From: an uncultured Bacteroidota bacterium
GTDB lineage: Bacteria; Bacteroidota; Bacteroidia; Bacteroidales; P3
Assembly: GCA_902788805.1 (NCBI GenBank)
Contig: CADALO010000006.1
Coordinates: 124,001-188,000, forward strand
Direction: 5' to 3'
DNA: 64,000 bases
Below the pieces are notes generated by a model. That model was given only the letters and a program-made list of their open reading frames with translations. It was not told the origin of the DNA and did not search any database. Each line of letters begins with the position of its first letter. Within the stretch, counting starts at the first letter, position 1. A program made the translations under genes and the position numbers. This document shows, piece after piece, positions 16,221-24,587 of this stretch.

Positions 16221-16658
16221 TTATCCGATAACAACCATAACATCGCCTTCGAGGACAGAGTCGCCCTTGCGGACCTTGACCTCAGTGACAGTGCCTTCAA
16301 CATCAGCCTCGATGTTGTTCTCCATCTTCATAGCTTCAAGCAGAACAACGGTCTGGCCAGCCTTCACCTTGTCGCCCACGTTGACGAAAACGTCGAGTAT
16401 CGTGCCTGGAAGAGGAGTGGTGACCTTCGAGCCTTTCGAAGCTGCTGCAGGAGCCGATGCCTGTACAGCGCCACCAGGAGCTGCACTGACGCGCGGAGCC
16501 GTGCGGGTGGTCATAACGACCTGTTTCTGTTTCAGTTCCTTGTCAACAGTAACCTTATAGGGCGTGCCGTTGACATCCAATTTAATCTCTTGGCCTTCAA
16601 CCTCGTTGATGTCCACCGAGTATTCCGTGCCATTTATTTTGAATTTAAAGTTTTTCAT
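16221..16658 (-). CDS. mmdC: Biotin carboxyl carrier protein of methylmalonyl-CoA decarboxylase
   Basis: A 145-aa protein with an N-terminal beta region, an Ala/Pro-rich linker (APRVSAAPGGAVQASAPAAA) and a C-terminal biotinyl domain. The biotinylation motif is EAMKMEN, with the modified Lys at about residue 111. It carries CO2 from the MmdA carboxyltransferase to the OadB channel. The gene lies 4 bp downstream of the OadG-type gene. Confidence 0.94.
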   Translation of the reverse strand: MKNFKFKINGTEYSVDINEVEGQEIKLDVNGTPYKVTVDKELKQKQVVMTTRTAPRVSAAPGGAVQASAPAAASKGSKVTTPLPGTILDVFVNVGDKVKAGQTVVLLEAMKMENNIEADVEGTVTEVKVRKGDSVLEGDVMVVIG

Positions 16659-16662
16659 CTTG

Positions 16663-17649
16663 CTATCTCTTATTATTGTTGAAATAATGATTCATATTAT
16701 AGAACTTAGCGTTCCAGGGGGTCCAAGCACGTTCCACCTTCTGAATAGTGATGACGGTGTTTTCCTCGTCGTGCATCTCCTCGTCATAAAGGTAGATGGC
16801 AGCGGCGATGGCAGCATAGATCTCGCCCGAAGTCTCGGAAGCAGAGGGCATTGCGGCGACCTCGCTCGACTTGGCGGCAACCTTATTGGCCTTGCGGTCC
16901 TGAGTCTTCATAATAAGCTTGCCATAGCCTTTAAGTATCAACGAGATACAGAGCAGGGCCAGGAACACTACCGACACAGCCACAACCGTCAGACCGATAC
17001 CGACGGGGTCCGACTCGCGGATACGGTCGGCCTGCTTCGGCACGTGGTAGTGGTGACTGGTGGACTTGCCCTCGCCAAGGCTAATGTTGGCAATGCCGTC
17101 GGTCAGGTCGAGGATGTTGATGTCATAGCCCAGCGGATTGCGGCCAACAACAATAAGTTCGTCGGGATAAACCTTGAAAGCATAGCTGCAGCAACCGAAG
17201 TCGACTCTGTTGACAATTTTGCCGTCGAGGTCGACAACAGCAAGATAAGAGCTGTCCTTCTTGGCCGAAGCCAGGAAGAGCACATAACCGTCGTAAAAGC
17301 CCACACTCTTGGGGCGCAACACGTTGACAAGGTCGTGACGGCCACGCGATTCGTCAGCGACGATGCGTATGGTCGTGTCGAACATCATTTTCTCACGACG
17401 ATAGACGATGTCAACAGCGTTGTCGATACTGTCGATGACGACAAACATATCCTGATTGGCAGCATAGCAGGCCTGGACAGGCTGGAAGTCAGTCACATCC
17501 ACTCCTATTGCGCTGTGAGGATTGTTCATCTCAAAGTGTGTCAACGCAGTATCTTCGGCTACGGGTTCTGCTGTCTGAGCCCACGACGGAGAGGCGCTCA
17601 ATGCCAGAACAAGTATGCCAGCTGATAGAATTTTACTTATGATATTCAT
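16663..17649 (-). CDS. OadG-family gamma subunit with N-terminal periplasmic domain
   Basis: A 328-aa protein, much longer than the roughly 80-aa gamma chain of Klebsiella. A signal peptide (MNIISKILSAGILVLALSA) leads into about 190 periplasmic residues of beta-rich character (repeated patterns such as FVVIDSIDNAVDIVY, YLAVVDLDGKIVNRV, YDINILDLTDGIANI, which resemble blades of a propeller). A single helix follows at about 215-238 (VGIGLTVVAVSVVFLALLC) and then a cytoplasmic tail ending in VERAWTPWNAKFYNMNHYF. The helix and tail are the OadG part, which anchors the complex. The job of the periplasmic part is unknown. Confidence 0.85.
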   Translation of the reverse strand: MNIISKILSAGILVLALSASPSWAQTAEPVAEDTALTHFEMNNPHSAIGVDVTDFQPVQACYAANQDMFVVIDSIDNAVDIVYRREKMMFDTTIRIVADESRGRHDLVNVLRPKSVGFYDGYVLFLASAKKDSSYLAVVDLDGKIVNRVDFGCCSYAFKVYPDELIVVGRNPLGYDINILDLTDGIANISLGEGKSTSHHYHVPKQADRIRESDPVGIGLTVVAVSVVFLALLCISLILKGYGKLIMKTQDRKANKVAAKSSEVAAMPSASETSGEIYAAIAAAIYLYDEEMHDEENTVITIQKVERAWTPWNAKFYNMNHYFNNNKR

Positions 17650-17691
17650 TGTTTTCTGCTTGATTTAAGAGTTTTATGACTGCTGAACGGA

Positions 17692-17721
17692 GAGAGTTGG
17701 GTGCACGAGGCACCCACTCTC
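17692..17721 (-). other. Intercistronic hairpin in the decarboxylase operon
   Basis: GAGAGTTGGGTGC (17692-17704) pairs with GCACCCACTCTC (17710-17721) with one bulged base. No T-run follows on the minus strand, so it may protect or process the mRNA rather than end transcription. Confidence 0.55.
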
Positions 17722-17749
17722 ACCTTTCAACATTCAGGAGAAACACATC

Positions 17750-18103
17750 TTATTTGTGGTTCTCGCATTCTTTCTTGCATTCCTCTTTCTGCTTGCAGCA
17801 CTCGCTGTTAGCCTTCTGGCAGCCTTCGCCTTCAGCTTTCTTGCAGCACTGGCCGTCACCCTTGCACTCAGGTTTCTGTTTGCACGGGCTGGTCTCAGGG
17901 CAAGCGCAGTTCTCGCAGTTGGCAGCAAGGCAAACGCTGTCCGGGCAAGTCATCTGGCAGTGTTGCATACAAGCATCGTCAGCCTGCTCCATCTCGCAGG
18001 GTTCGTTTGCGGTGGTGTCTTCAGTTGTAGCATTGCCGTTGCAAGCAACCATTGCGAATGCGAAAGCGATTCCGAGGAATCCAGTCATAAAAGCTTTTTT
18101 CAT
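17750..18103 (-). CDS. Cysteine-rich lipoprotein in the decarboxylase operon
   Basis: A 117-aa protein with a lipoprotein signal (FAMVACNG, lipidated Cys at about residue 21). The mature part has 17 further Cys among about 96 residues, many in CxxC, CC and CxC groups (ANCENCAC, GQCC, SECC, KECENHK), with many Lys and Glu and almost no hydrophobic residues. It does not match a family I can name. The Cys pattern suggests metal binding or a redox role at the membrane surface. It sits between mmdA and the OadG-type gene on the same strand, so it is probably made together with the Na+ pump. Confidence 0.8.
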   Translation of the reverse strand: MKKAFMTGFLGIAFAFAMVACNGNATTEDTTANEPCEMEQADDACMQHCQMTCPDSVCLAANCENCACPETSPCKQKPECKGDGQCCKKAEGEGCQKANSECCKQKEECKKECENHK

Positions 18104-18164
18104 TGTTTGATAAATATTTAATGTTTTAAAAAAAGTTTCGGTCTAATAAATCAGCCGTCAACTA

Positions 18165-19724
18165 CTACAGCGGAATGTTGCAGTGTTTCTTCAAAGGCAG
18201 GCTATCCTTCTTGGTGGCAAGGGCCTGGAGAGCGCGGATCACGCGGAAACGCGTGTTGCGAGGCTCGATGACATCATCGATATAGCCGTACTTGGCTGCA
18301 TTGTAAGGATTGGCGAACTGGTCGTTGTATTCCTTCTCCTTCTCAGCCATAAACTTAGCCTTCTCTTCAGGATCGGTGATCTCTTTGAGAGCGCGGCCCT
18401 GCAGCACCTCGGTGGCACCGCTGGCACCCATAACGGCAATCTGAGCCGTCGGCCAAGCGTAGTTGATGTCGCTGCGCAGCTGCTTGCACGACATAACGAT
18501 ATGGGCACCGCCGTATGACTTGCGGAGAGTAACCGTAACCTTGGGCACCGTGGCCTCGCCATAGGCGAAGAGGAACTTGGCGCCGTGAGCGATAACGCCT
18601 GCATACTCCTGACCCGTGCCAGGCAGAAAGCCCGGAACGTCGACCAATGTGACGATAGGAATATTGAAAGCGTCGCAGAAACGCACAAAGCGGGCACCCT
18701 TGCGGCTGCTGTTGCAATCAAGAACACCGGCCATCGACTTGGGCTGGTTGGCAACAACGCCTACCGAGACACCGCCAAAGCGTGCGAAGCCGACCACCAG
18801 ATTGGGAGCGAACTTCTCGTGGACCTCGAGGAACTTGCCCTCGTCGACGATAGCGTGGATGATGTCCTTGACATCATAGGCCTGGTTGGGGTTCTCCGGA
18901 ATGATGGAGTTGAGGCTGTCCTCCAAGCGGTCGATCGGGTCCTCGGTGGGAACGTAGGGAGCCTCCTCAAAGTTGTTGGAAGGAATGTAGCTGATAATGT
19001 CGCGGATAAGCTGCAGAGTAGCCTCCTCAGTCTCGCCTACAAAGTGGGCGACGCCCGACTTCGTAGCGTGGACCATAGCGCCGCCGAGCTTGTCGGTGGT
19101 CACGTCCTCGCCGGTAACGGTCTTCACAACCTTCGGGCCAGTGAGGAACATATAGCTGTTCTCCTTCGACATAAGGATGAAGTCGGTCAGAGCCGGGCTG
19201 TAGACCGAACCGCCGGCGCAGGGGCCGAAGATGGCGCTGATCTGCGGCACGACACCCGAAGCGAGGATGTTGCGCTCGAAAATCTCAGCATAGCCGGCCA
19301 GCGAGTTGCAGCCTTCCTGAATACGTGCTCCGCCCGAGTCGTTGAGACCGATGACGGGAGCGCCGACCTTCATTGCCTGGTCCATAACCTTGCAAATCTT
19401 GAGCGACATAGTCTCGGACAGCGAACCGGCAAAGACCGTGAAGTCCTGTGCAAAGACGTAGACCTGACGGCCGTCGATGGTGCCGTAGCCCGTGACGACG
19501 CCGTCGCCGAGGAACGACTGTTTCTGCATATCGAAATTAGTGCAGCGATGGGTTACAAACATATCGAACTCTTCGAACGAGCCCTCGTCGAGGAGCAGTG
19601 CAATGCGCTCGCGGGCTGTCAGTTTGCCTTGTTCGTGCTGTTTGTCGATGCGCTTCTGACCACCGCCCATTTTGGCTTCGTTTCTTTTGTCAAGAAGCTC
19701 TTTTATTTTCTCTTCAAATGCCAT
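18165..19724 (-). CDS. mmdA: Methylmalonyl-CoA decarboxylase / acyl-CoA carboxyltransferase subunit
   Basis: A 519-aa carboxyltransferase of the propionyl-CoA carboxylase beta type. It shows the crotonase-like double domain, with [12 protein letters not shown] in the N-half and [19 protein letters not shown] plus [14 protein letters not shown] in the C-half. With OadB, OadG and biotin-carrier genes downstream and the epimerase upstream, it most likely moves the carboxyl group from (S)-methylmalonyl-CoA to biotin, giving propionyl-CoA. The ATG at 19722-19724 gives the usual start [20 protein letters not shown]. Confidence 0.95.
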   Translation of the reverse strand: MAFEEKIKELLDKRNEAKMGGGQKRIDKQHEQGKLTARERIALLLDEGSFEEFDMFVTHRCTNFDMQKQSFLGDGVVTGYGTIDGRQVYVFAQDFTVFAGSLSETMSLKICKVMDQAMKVGAPVIGLNDSGGARIQEGCNSLAGYAEIFERNILASGVVPQISAIFGPCAGGSVYSPALTDFILMSKENSYMFLTGPKVVKTVTGEDVTTDKLGGAMVHATKSGVAHFVGETEEATLQLIRDIISYIPSNNFEEAPYVPTEDPIDRLEDSLNSIIPENPNQAYDVKDIIHAIVDEGKFLEVHEKFAPNLVVGFARFGGVSVGVVANQPKSMAGVLDCNSSRKGARFVRFCDAFNIPIVTLVDVPGFLPGTGQEYAGVIAHGAKFLFAYGEATVPKVTVTLRKSYGGAHIVMSCKQLRSDINYAWPTAQIAVMGASGATEVLQGRALKEITDPEEKAKFMAEKEKEYNDQFANPYNAAKYGYIDDVIEPRNTRFRVIRALQALATKKDSLPLKKHCNIPL

Positions 19725-19801
19725 ATTTGAATTGTTTGTAGGTTTATAATGTGAGGCTTACACGCAGTCCTTAGCGCACTGGCTCCACCTCGAAAATTCT
19801 T

Positions 19802-20209
19802 TTATTTGCAGCAAAGCTCTGTCAGTACGCCCAGAGTGCTCTTCGGGTGCAGGAAACCGATGTTCAGGTTCTCGGCTCCCTTGCGTGCCTGCTGGTCGAT
19901 GAGGCGCACGCCCTTGTCCTTGCATTCGTTCAGTGCAGAGTTGGTGTCGTCGACGGCGAAAGCAATGTGGTGCATACCGCCCTTGCCGCCGTTCTTCTCA
20001 ATGAACGAGGCAATGGTGCTCTCGGGGCAAGTGGGCTCGAGAAGCTCGATTTTCACGTCGCCTACCTTGAAAAAGGCGGTCTTGACTTTCTGGTCTGTAA
20101 CCTCCTCAATGGCATAGCATTTGAGGCCCATTACGTCTTCCCAGTACTTGATGGCTTCATCCAGATTGGTAACTGCGATACCAATGTGTTCGATGTGTGA
20201 AGGTGTCAT
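19802..20209 (-). CDS. mce: Methylmalonyl-CoA epimerase
   Basis: A 135-aa VOC-fold metalloenzyme interconverting (R)- and (S)-methylmalonyl-CoA. It begins MTPSHIEHIGIAVTNLDEAI, with the first metal His in HIEHIGIAV, then KIELLEPT, GMHHIAFAVDD and the C-terminal Glu in LTELCCK. The ATG at 20207-20209 is chosen. The frame stays open to 20515 but that extension has no VOC homology, crosses the promoter and runs into the TGTACA repeat element. First gene of the decarboxylase operon; 77 bp separate it from mmdA. Confidence 0.93.
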   Translation of the reverse strand: MTPSHIEHIGIAVTNLDEAIKYWEDVMGLKCYAIEEVTDQKVKTAFFKVGDVKIELLEPTCPESTIASFIEKNGGKGGMHHIAFAVDDTNSALNECKDKGVRLIDQQARKGAENLNIGFLHPKSTLGVLTELCCK

Positions 20210-20312
20210 ATTACTTATTTTTAATTTATTTTTATATAATTCAATGCAATTTACAGCCATTTTCACGCCTAATACGCTGTATAGCAACAACGTATTGAAA
20301 AGCAATGAAAAA

Positions 20313-20344
20313 ACAAAAATACGACAATTATTTGTAACGGCAAA
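20313..20344 (-). promoter_or_regulatory. Promoter of the mce-mmd operon
   Basis: On the minus strand TTTG (20341-20344), 20 bp and TATTTTTG (20313-20320). The predicted leader is about 100 nt. Confidence 0.65.
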
Positions 20345-20424
20345 ATTTTTTTGCTGTGAGAGCGAAAAAAAACTTTCCGCCACACCCCTGCCCTGCCCCT
20401 GCCAGCACCACGCACCAGCGACGG

Positions 20425-20540
20425 ACCAACTCCGGTCGTTGTACAATATTTGTACAATACTTGTACAATATATGTACAATTGTAAACGTACAAATATTGT
20501 ACAAGTATTGTACATATATTGTACATATGACGGAGTTGGT
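20425..20540. repeat. TGTACA phased inverted-array element, copy 1
   Basis: A 116-bp element in a 419-bp gene-free stretch. The ends are ACCAACTCCGGTC and GACGGAGTTGGT, inverted with one extra base. Between them are four TGTACA boxes at exact 11-bp steps, a short GTAAAC turn, one CGTACA and three more TGTACA boxes at 11-bp steps. Most boxes are the 8-bp palindrome TTGTACAA or a one-base variant. The homology continues into the right flank (CCTTGAAAG). Copies 2 and 3 are at 38521 and 53012. Confidence 0.93.
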
Positions 20541-20570
20541 ACCTTGAAAGGCCGGAAATGAGGCGGTTAG

Positions 20571-20608
20571 AAAACAGGGTGATTTTGGACTCAAAATCAC
20601 CCTGTTTT
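20571..20608. terminator. Terminator after BspA-like gene 20629-21969
   Basis: A perfect 17-bp stem (20571-20587 with 20592-20608) has a 4-nt loop, with A/T runs on both sides, so it can act in both directions. It follows the LRR protein stop codon by about 20 bp on the minus strand. Confidence 0.85.
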
Positions 20609-20628
20609 TATATCGTTTCAACTGAAAA

Positions 20629-21969
20629 TCACTGCTTTACTTCCTGCAATGGAACGTCAATCAGTATCGGCGACCCCATATCGAGGCGTAGGAAGTAGCG
20701 CTGGCGTTTTGGCAGTTTGACGTAGTAGTTGTCGGTGGGTTGGTCGTCGGGTATGCGTTGGTCGACGACAAGGTGGCCCTTTTCGTCAAAGACACGGACA
20801 CTGACGCCGCGCAAAGCGGTTGCCGGACTGATACGCAGCACTTTGCCATCGAGCAAGAAGGTAAGCGGCGGCTCCGTTTCCTCATCGTCAGGCTGCTGGA
20901 TTTCAGTGTCGTCGGTCGGCTCTTCGTCGGGCAACGCCGCAGTGTCGCGGATGTAGACCGTATCGTGGATATAGACAGTGTCGTGGATGTAGATGACTTC
21001 GGCGGTGGGCGAGCCGCTGCCGGGGCAGTTCTCGGCATAGGCCAAATTGCTGAAAACACGGCCAATAGACGAGTTGGCGTACTGGCCGAGGGTGTGGCAA
21101 GGTATGTAGACCGGCGTGCCGGGGTCGATGCCAAGCAGGGCCACGACCGGGGCCAACGGGGGCTTTTGCGAGAGGAAGGTGATGGAGCGCGGCTGGCAGT
21201 GCGCAAAGGCGTTGGCCTCGATGCGGACAAGCGACGGCGGCAGCGTGATGTCGTCAAGGCCGGTGCAGCCCACAAAGGCGCATTGTTCTATAACCGAGAG
21301 ACTTGGGGCATCGCTGTCGTAGACGATTTGGCGCAGGCCCGAAAAGTTGTAGCAGAAGAACTGCGGTATGCGGCTCACCTCGCTGCCAATATGAAGGACG
21401 GCTTTGGAGGTGCATCCAAAGAAGAGGTTCTTCATCATTGCCGGCTCGCGCGACAGAAGGCTTATATAACTGATACTTTGCAATTCCGAGAATATAAACG
21501 GCGGCAGCACACGCGCCGCAGGGCCTATAACCAAGGTGTCTAGTGCCGGACAATGGCGGGAGATGCTGAGAGCCTGCGCAAGGCTGTCGCAGAGGATGGT
21601 GAGTGAACGCAGCGAGGCGCAGCTGTCGAGGGCTCCGACGCCGACCTCGGTAAGGCTTTCGGGCAGCGTGAGAGCGGTGAGCTTGTCGCATCGGGCAAAG
21701 GCAAAGGATGCGATGCCGACAACGCGGTAGGTGTTGCCGTCATACTGCACCTGATCGGGGATTACGAGACGTCCCGATGGTTGCGGCAGTTTGCCGTAGC
21801 CGATGCCAGTGCCGTTGGGGGCTACCACCACCACCTCGTCGGGGCGGTGCTGGAGGATGGTGAAGTAGAGTTTCTGGTTGTTGTGGATTGTTTTCGAGAA
21901 GTCGTAGGCAAGCGCCTGGCACGAGAGTGCCAGAAGAAGGAATAGCGTGGTTGTGAGGCGTTTATTCAT
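20629..21969 (-). CDS. BspA-like leucine-rich repeat exported protein
   Basis: A 446-aa exported protein (signal MNKRLTTTLFLLLALSCQALA). Its start, YDFSKTIHNNQKLYFTILQ, parallels that of the larger LRR protein at 11471-13723, so the two are paralogues. LRR_5-type repeats cover about residues 85-300 (ASFAFARCDKLTALTLPESL, CAFVGCTGLDDITLPPSLV). A short stalk follows (about 323-345, IHDTVYIHDTVYIRDT), then a Glu/Asp-rich linker and a C-terminal beta domain (KGHLVVDQRIPDDQPTDNY) that may be a sorting domain. The last bases overlap dxs by 8 bp, so both are likely on one mRNA. A surface role is inferred. Confidence 0.86.
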   Translation of the reverse strand: MNKRLTTTLFLLLALSCQALAYDFSKTIHNNQKLYFTILQHRPDEVVVVAPNGTGIGYGKLPQPSGRLVIPDQVQYDGNTYRVVGIASFAFARCDKLTALTLPESLTEVGVGALDSCASLRSLTILCDSLAQALSISRHCPALDTLVIGPAARVLPPFIFSELQSISYISLLSREPAMMKNLFFGCTSKAVLHIGSEVSRIPQFFCYNFSGLRQIVYDSDAPSLSVIEQCAFVGCTGLDDITLPPSLVRIEANAFAHCQPRSITFLSQKPPLAPVVALLGIDPGTPVYIPCHTLGQYANSSIGRVFSNLAYAENCPGSGSPTAEVIYIHDTVYIHDTVYIRDTAALPDEEPTDDTEIQQPDDEETEPPLTFLLDGKVLRISPATALRGVSVRVFDEKGHLVVDQRIPDDQPTDNYYVKLPKRQRYFLRLDMGSPILIDVPLQEVKQ

Positions 21970-23869
21970 TCCATAGTTTTATTATGGCGCTTTTTATGCT
22001 TTCGGCGTCGAAACGGCAGTCTTTCTGCAACTGAGGCACGGGGCCGTGGGTAACGAAATGGTCTGGAATACCGAGTCTTACAACTGGCGGCATCGGCATT
22101 GAGGTGTCGCTGTTGCGGCAGTCTTGGAGGTATTCGAGGACCGCGCTGCCGAAACCACCTTCGATGGTGCCGTCCTCGACGGTGACGATGGCGCGGTAGC
22201 GGGCGGCAATGTCGTCGAGGAGAGCCGTGTCGAGCGGTTTGAGGAACCGCATATCGTAGTGGCCGGCGTTCTTGCCTTCGCTGCGAAGTGCATCGACGGC
22301 TCGGGCGGCTTCGTTACCGATGTGGCCTATGGTCAGCACCGCAACGTTCTCGCCCTCAGTGATGCAACGTCCTTTGCCTATGGGCATTGCGACCATTGCG
22401 TTGCGCCAGTCGGGATGGACCGAGAGGCCGCGGGGATAGCGTATCACGAAGGGCCCCTGGTTGTCGAGCTGTGCGGTGTACATCATATCGCGCAGTTCGT
22501 GTTCGTCCATCGGGGCGCAGACGGTCAGGTTGGGTATGGGTCGGAAGTAGGCCAGGTCGAAGGCGCCGTGGTGGGTGGGGCCGTCGTCGCCGACAAGACC
22601 AGCACGATCGAGGCACATAACCACATTGAGTTTCTGCAGGGCCACGTCGTGAATCACTTGGTCGTAGGCTCGCTGCATAAAGGAGGAATAGATGTTGCAG
22701 AAGGGCGTCATTCCCTGTGCGGCGAGTCCGGCGGCGAAGGTGACGGCGTGCTGCTCGGCGATGCCTACGTCGAAGGCCCTTGAGGGCATCTGCTGCATCA
22801 TCAGATTGAGCGAGCATCCGGTTGGCATAGCGGGCGTTATGCCTACGATGCGGTCGTTCTGCTCGGCCAGTTCTATTATGGTGTGTCCGAAGACATCCTG
22901 GTATTTCAGTGGCTGGTGGCTGTTGTCGGTGTGGAGCTGCAGGCCTGTTTCGGCGTCGTATTTGCCCGGTGCGTGGTAGGTCACGGGGTTCTGCTCGGCC
23001 TCTTTCATACCTTTGCCCTTCTTGGTAACGATATGCAACAGTTTGGGACCGTTGAGCTTACGCAAGCTCGACAGCACCTCGACAAGTTGCTCTACATCGT
23101 GACCGTCGATGGGTCCGAAATAGCGGAAGCCCAACGACTCGAAGAGGTTGGAGCGCGACAGCAGCGAGGACTTGAGCGCCGAGAGGCTTTTGGAGATGAA
23201 GTTGCGGGCTTTGAGCGGTTTGTCGTCGCCGCCTGTGGTGCGCCACACGCGCTCTTTGAGGCGGTTGTATTTGGGCGACGAGGTTATCTTGACGAGATAG
23301 CGGCTGAGGCCGCCGACGGCTTTGTCGATGGAGATGCCGTTGTCGTTGAGGATGACGAGGATATTAGCCTTGGAGACGCCGGCGTTGTTGAGGGCTTCGA
23401 AGGCTTCGCCGCCGGTCATCGAGCCGTCGCCTATGACGGCTATATGCTGGCGTGTGGTGTTGCCCTGCAGCTTGGAGGCGGTGGCCATACCGAGGGCTGC
23501 GGAGATGGAGGTGGAGCTGTGGCCTGTGCCAAATGCATCGTAGGGACTCTCGTCCATACGCGGGAAGCCGCTGATGCCGGTGTAGGTGCGGATGGTAGGG
23601 AACTGCTGCCGCCGTCCGGTGAGAATCTTGTGAGCGTAGGCCTGATGGCCGACATCCCAGACCACTTTGTCGTCGGGGGTGGCGAAAACGTAATGCAATG
23701 CTATTGCCAGCTCGACGGTGCCGAGCGACGACGCGAGATGGCCGGGGTGAGTGGCCAGCGTGTCCACGATGTAGTGCCGCAGCTCGCGTGCCAGTTCCGG
23801 AAGGTCGGAAACGGGCAGCTTGCGAAGTTCCTCAGGAGTATTAATATTTTCTAAAATAACACCTTGCAA
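21962..23869 (-). CDS. dxs: 1-deoxy-D-xylulose-5-phosphate synthase
   Basis: Dxs condenses pyruvate and glyceraldehyde 3-phosphate, the first step of the MEP isoprenoid pathway. At 635 aa it is normal. Thiamine diphosphate motifs are present: GHQAYAHKILTGRR, GDGSMTGGEAFEALNNAG (about 146-163) and DRAGLVGDDGPTHHG. The frame begins with TTG (23867-23869), giving QGVILENINTPEELRKLP, the normal Dxs N-terminus. The nearest upstream ATG (23872-23874) is in another frame and stops after seven codons. The predicted leader is only about 20 nt. The downstream BspA-like gene overlaps by 8 bp. Confidence 0.95.
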   Translation of the reverse strand: MQGVILENINTPEELRKLPVSDLPELARELRHYIVDTLATHPGHLASSLGTVELAIALHYVFATPDDKVVWDVGHQAYAHKILTGRRQQFPTIRTYTGISGFPRMDESPYDAFGTGHSSTSISAALGMATASKLQGNTTRQHIAVIGDGSMTGGEAFEALNNAGVSKANILVILNDNGISIDKAVGGLSRYLVKITSSPKYNRLKERVWRTTGGDDKPLKARNFISKSLSALKSSLLSRSNLFESLGFRYFGPIDGHDVEQLVEVLSSLRKLNGPKLLHIVTKKGKGMKEAEQNPVTYHAPGKYDAETGLQLHTDNSHQPLKYQDVFGHTIIELAEQNDRIVGITPAMPTGCSLNLMMQQMPSRAFDVGIAEQHAVTFAAGLAAQGMTPFCNIYSSFMQRAYDQVIHDVALQKLNVVMCLDRAGLVGDDGPTHHGAFDLAYFRPIPNLTVCAPMDEHELRDMMYTAQLDNQGPFVIRYPRGLSVHPDWRNAMVAMPIGKGRCITEGENVAVLTIGHIGNEAARAVDALRSEGKNAGHYDMRFLKPLDTALLDDIAARYRAIVTVEDGTIEGGFGSAVLEYLQDCRNSDTSMPMPPVVRLGIPDHFVTHGPVPQLQKDCRFDAESIKSAIIKLWNE

Positions 23870-23895
23870 AGCATTTACACTTTAGTATGAAAATG

Positions 23896-23930
23896 CAAAG
23901 ATAAGAATTATTTTCGGATAAACAGACAAA
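23896..23930 (-). promoter_or_regulatory. Promoter of dxs
   Basis: On the minus strand TTTG (23927-23930), 23 bp and TATCTTTG (23896-23903). Confidence 0.55.
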
Positions 23931-24015
23931 AAGTCATTATATAATTCCGTTTCGGCCTTAGACGGTTCTTGCTGGGAGTATAATCAACTGCAAAAGGTCA
24001 AAGCCAGAACTGTAT

Positions 24016-24555
24016 CTACCGGCCGCCATCACCCCTTACAGCACGGACCAACGGCTCGAGCAAGTCAAAATCCACAAAATCCACCACCTGACCGTATGTT
24101 TCGAGCATCGCCTTCGCCTCGGCGTTGAGCTCCTCTTCGGGCATCTTCGCAACCTTGGAGTGAAGCATCGACATCATAACCCTGTGCTTGAAGCCCAGAT
24201 GCTTGTAGTCAATGGCCCCGCGCAGGTGATATATGCGGCTTTCGTCATAGAATCCGGCCCCGACCTGGCTCCTGAGTGAGTTTCGTATGCTGGCAATATT
24301 GCTCTGATCGGCAGGGTCCGCAAGACCCACTGTTGCGACAATCAGTTCCTGGTTCGGCGACAGCATAGCCGCAGTCTTCTTAAGTCCCATAACGCCTCCC
24401 GCATAGAGTGCCCCCAAATAGACAATGCGGTCATATTCCGATAGTTCCTCCACTTCCGCGCAGGGAACGGCGCTTACACCTGTTTCCTCAGCCAGACGCT
24501 CGGCATAGCGCCTTGTCGAACCATAACGGCTGCCATAAATGATTAGTGTATTCAT
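24016..24555 (-). CDS. Flavodoxin-domain protein (HemG-like)
   Basis: A 179-aa protein beginning MNTLIIYGSRYGSTRRYAE, the flavodoxin FMN phosphate-binding loop pattern (T/S-x-x-G-x-T). IVYLGALYAGGVMGLKK matches the second FMN loop of the HemG/flavodoxin_5 group, and GAIDYKHLGFKHRVMMSML has the form seen in HemG-type proteins. Such proteins transfer electrons, in some bacteria oxidising protoporphyrinogen. No haem genes are nearby, so the substrate is open. It stands alone or is co-transcribed with the DUF5131 gene 32 bp upstream. Confidence 0.8.
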   Translation of the reverse strand: MNTLIIYGSRYGSTRRYAERLAEETGVSAVPCAEVEELSEYDRIVYLGALYAGGVMGLKKTAAMLSPNQELIVATVGLADPADQSNIASIRNSLRSQVGAGFYDESRIYHLRGAIDYKHLGFKHRVMMSMLHSKVAKMPEEELNAEAKAMLETYGQVVDFVDFDLLEPLVRAVRGDGGR

Positions 24556-24587
24556 TTTCTCTCCTCCATCAAGTTTTTTTTTGCCTC

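Noticed and set aside
17692..17721. Terminator within the decarboxylase operon
   Set aside because: The hairpin has no following T-run on the transcribed strand and the operon continues downstream.
20210..20515. N-terminal extension of the methylmalonyl-CoA epimerase frame
   Set aside because: It crosses a promoter and the TGTACA repeat, has low-complexity Tyr/Ile/Cys-rich sequence and no VOC homology; the ATG at 20209 gives the normal N-terminus.
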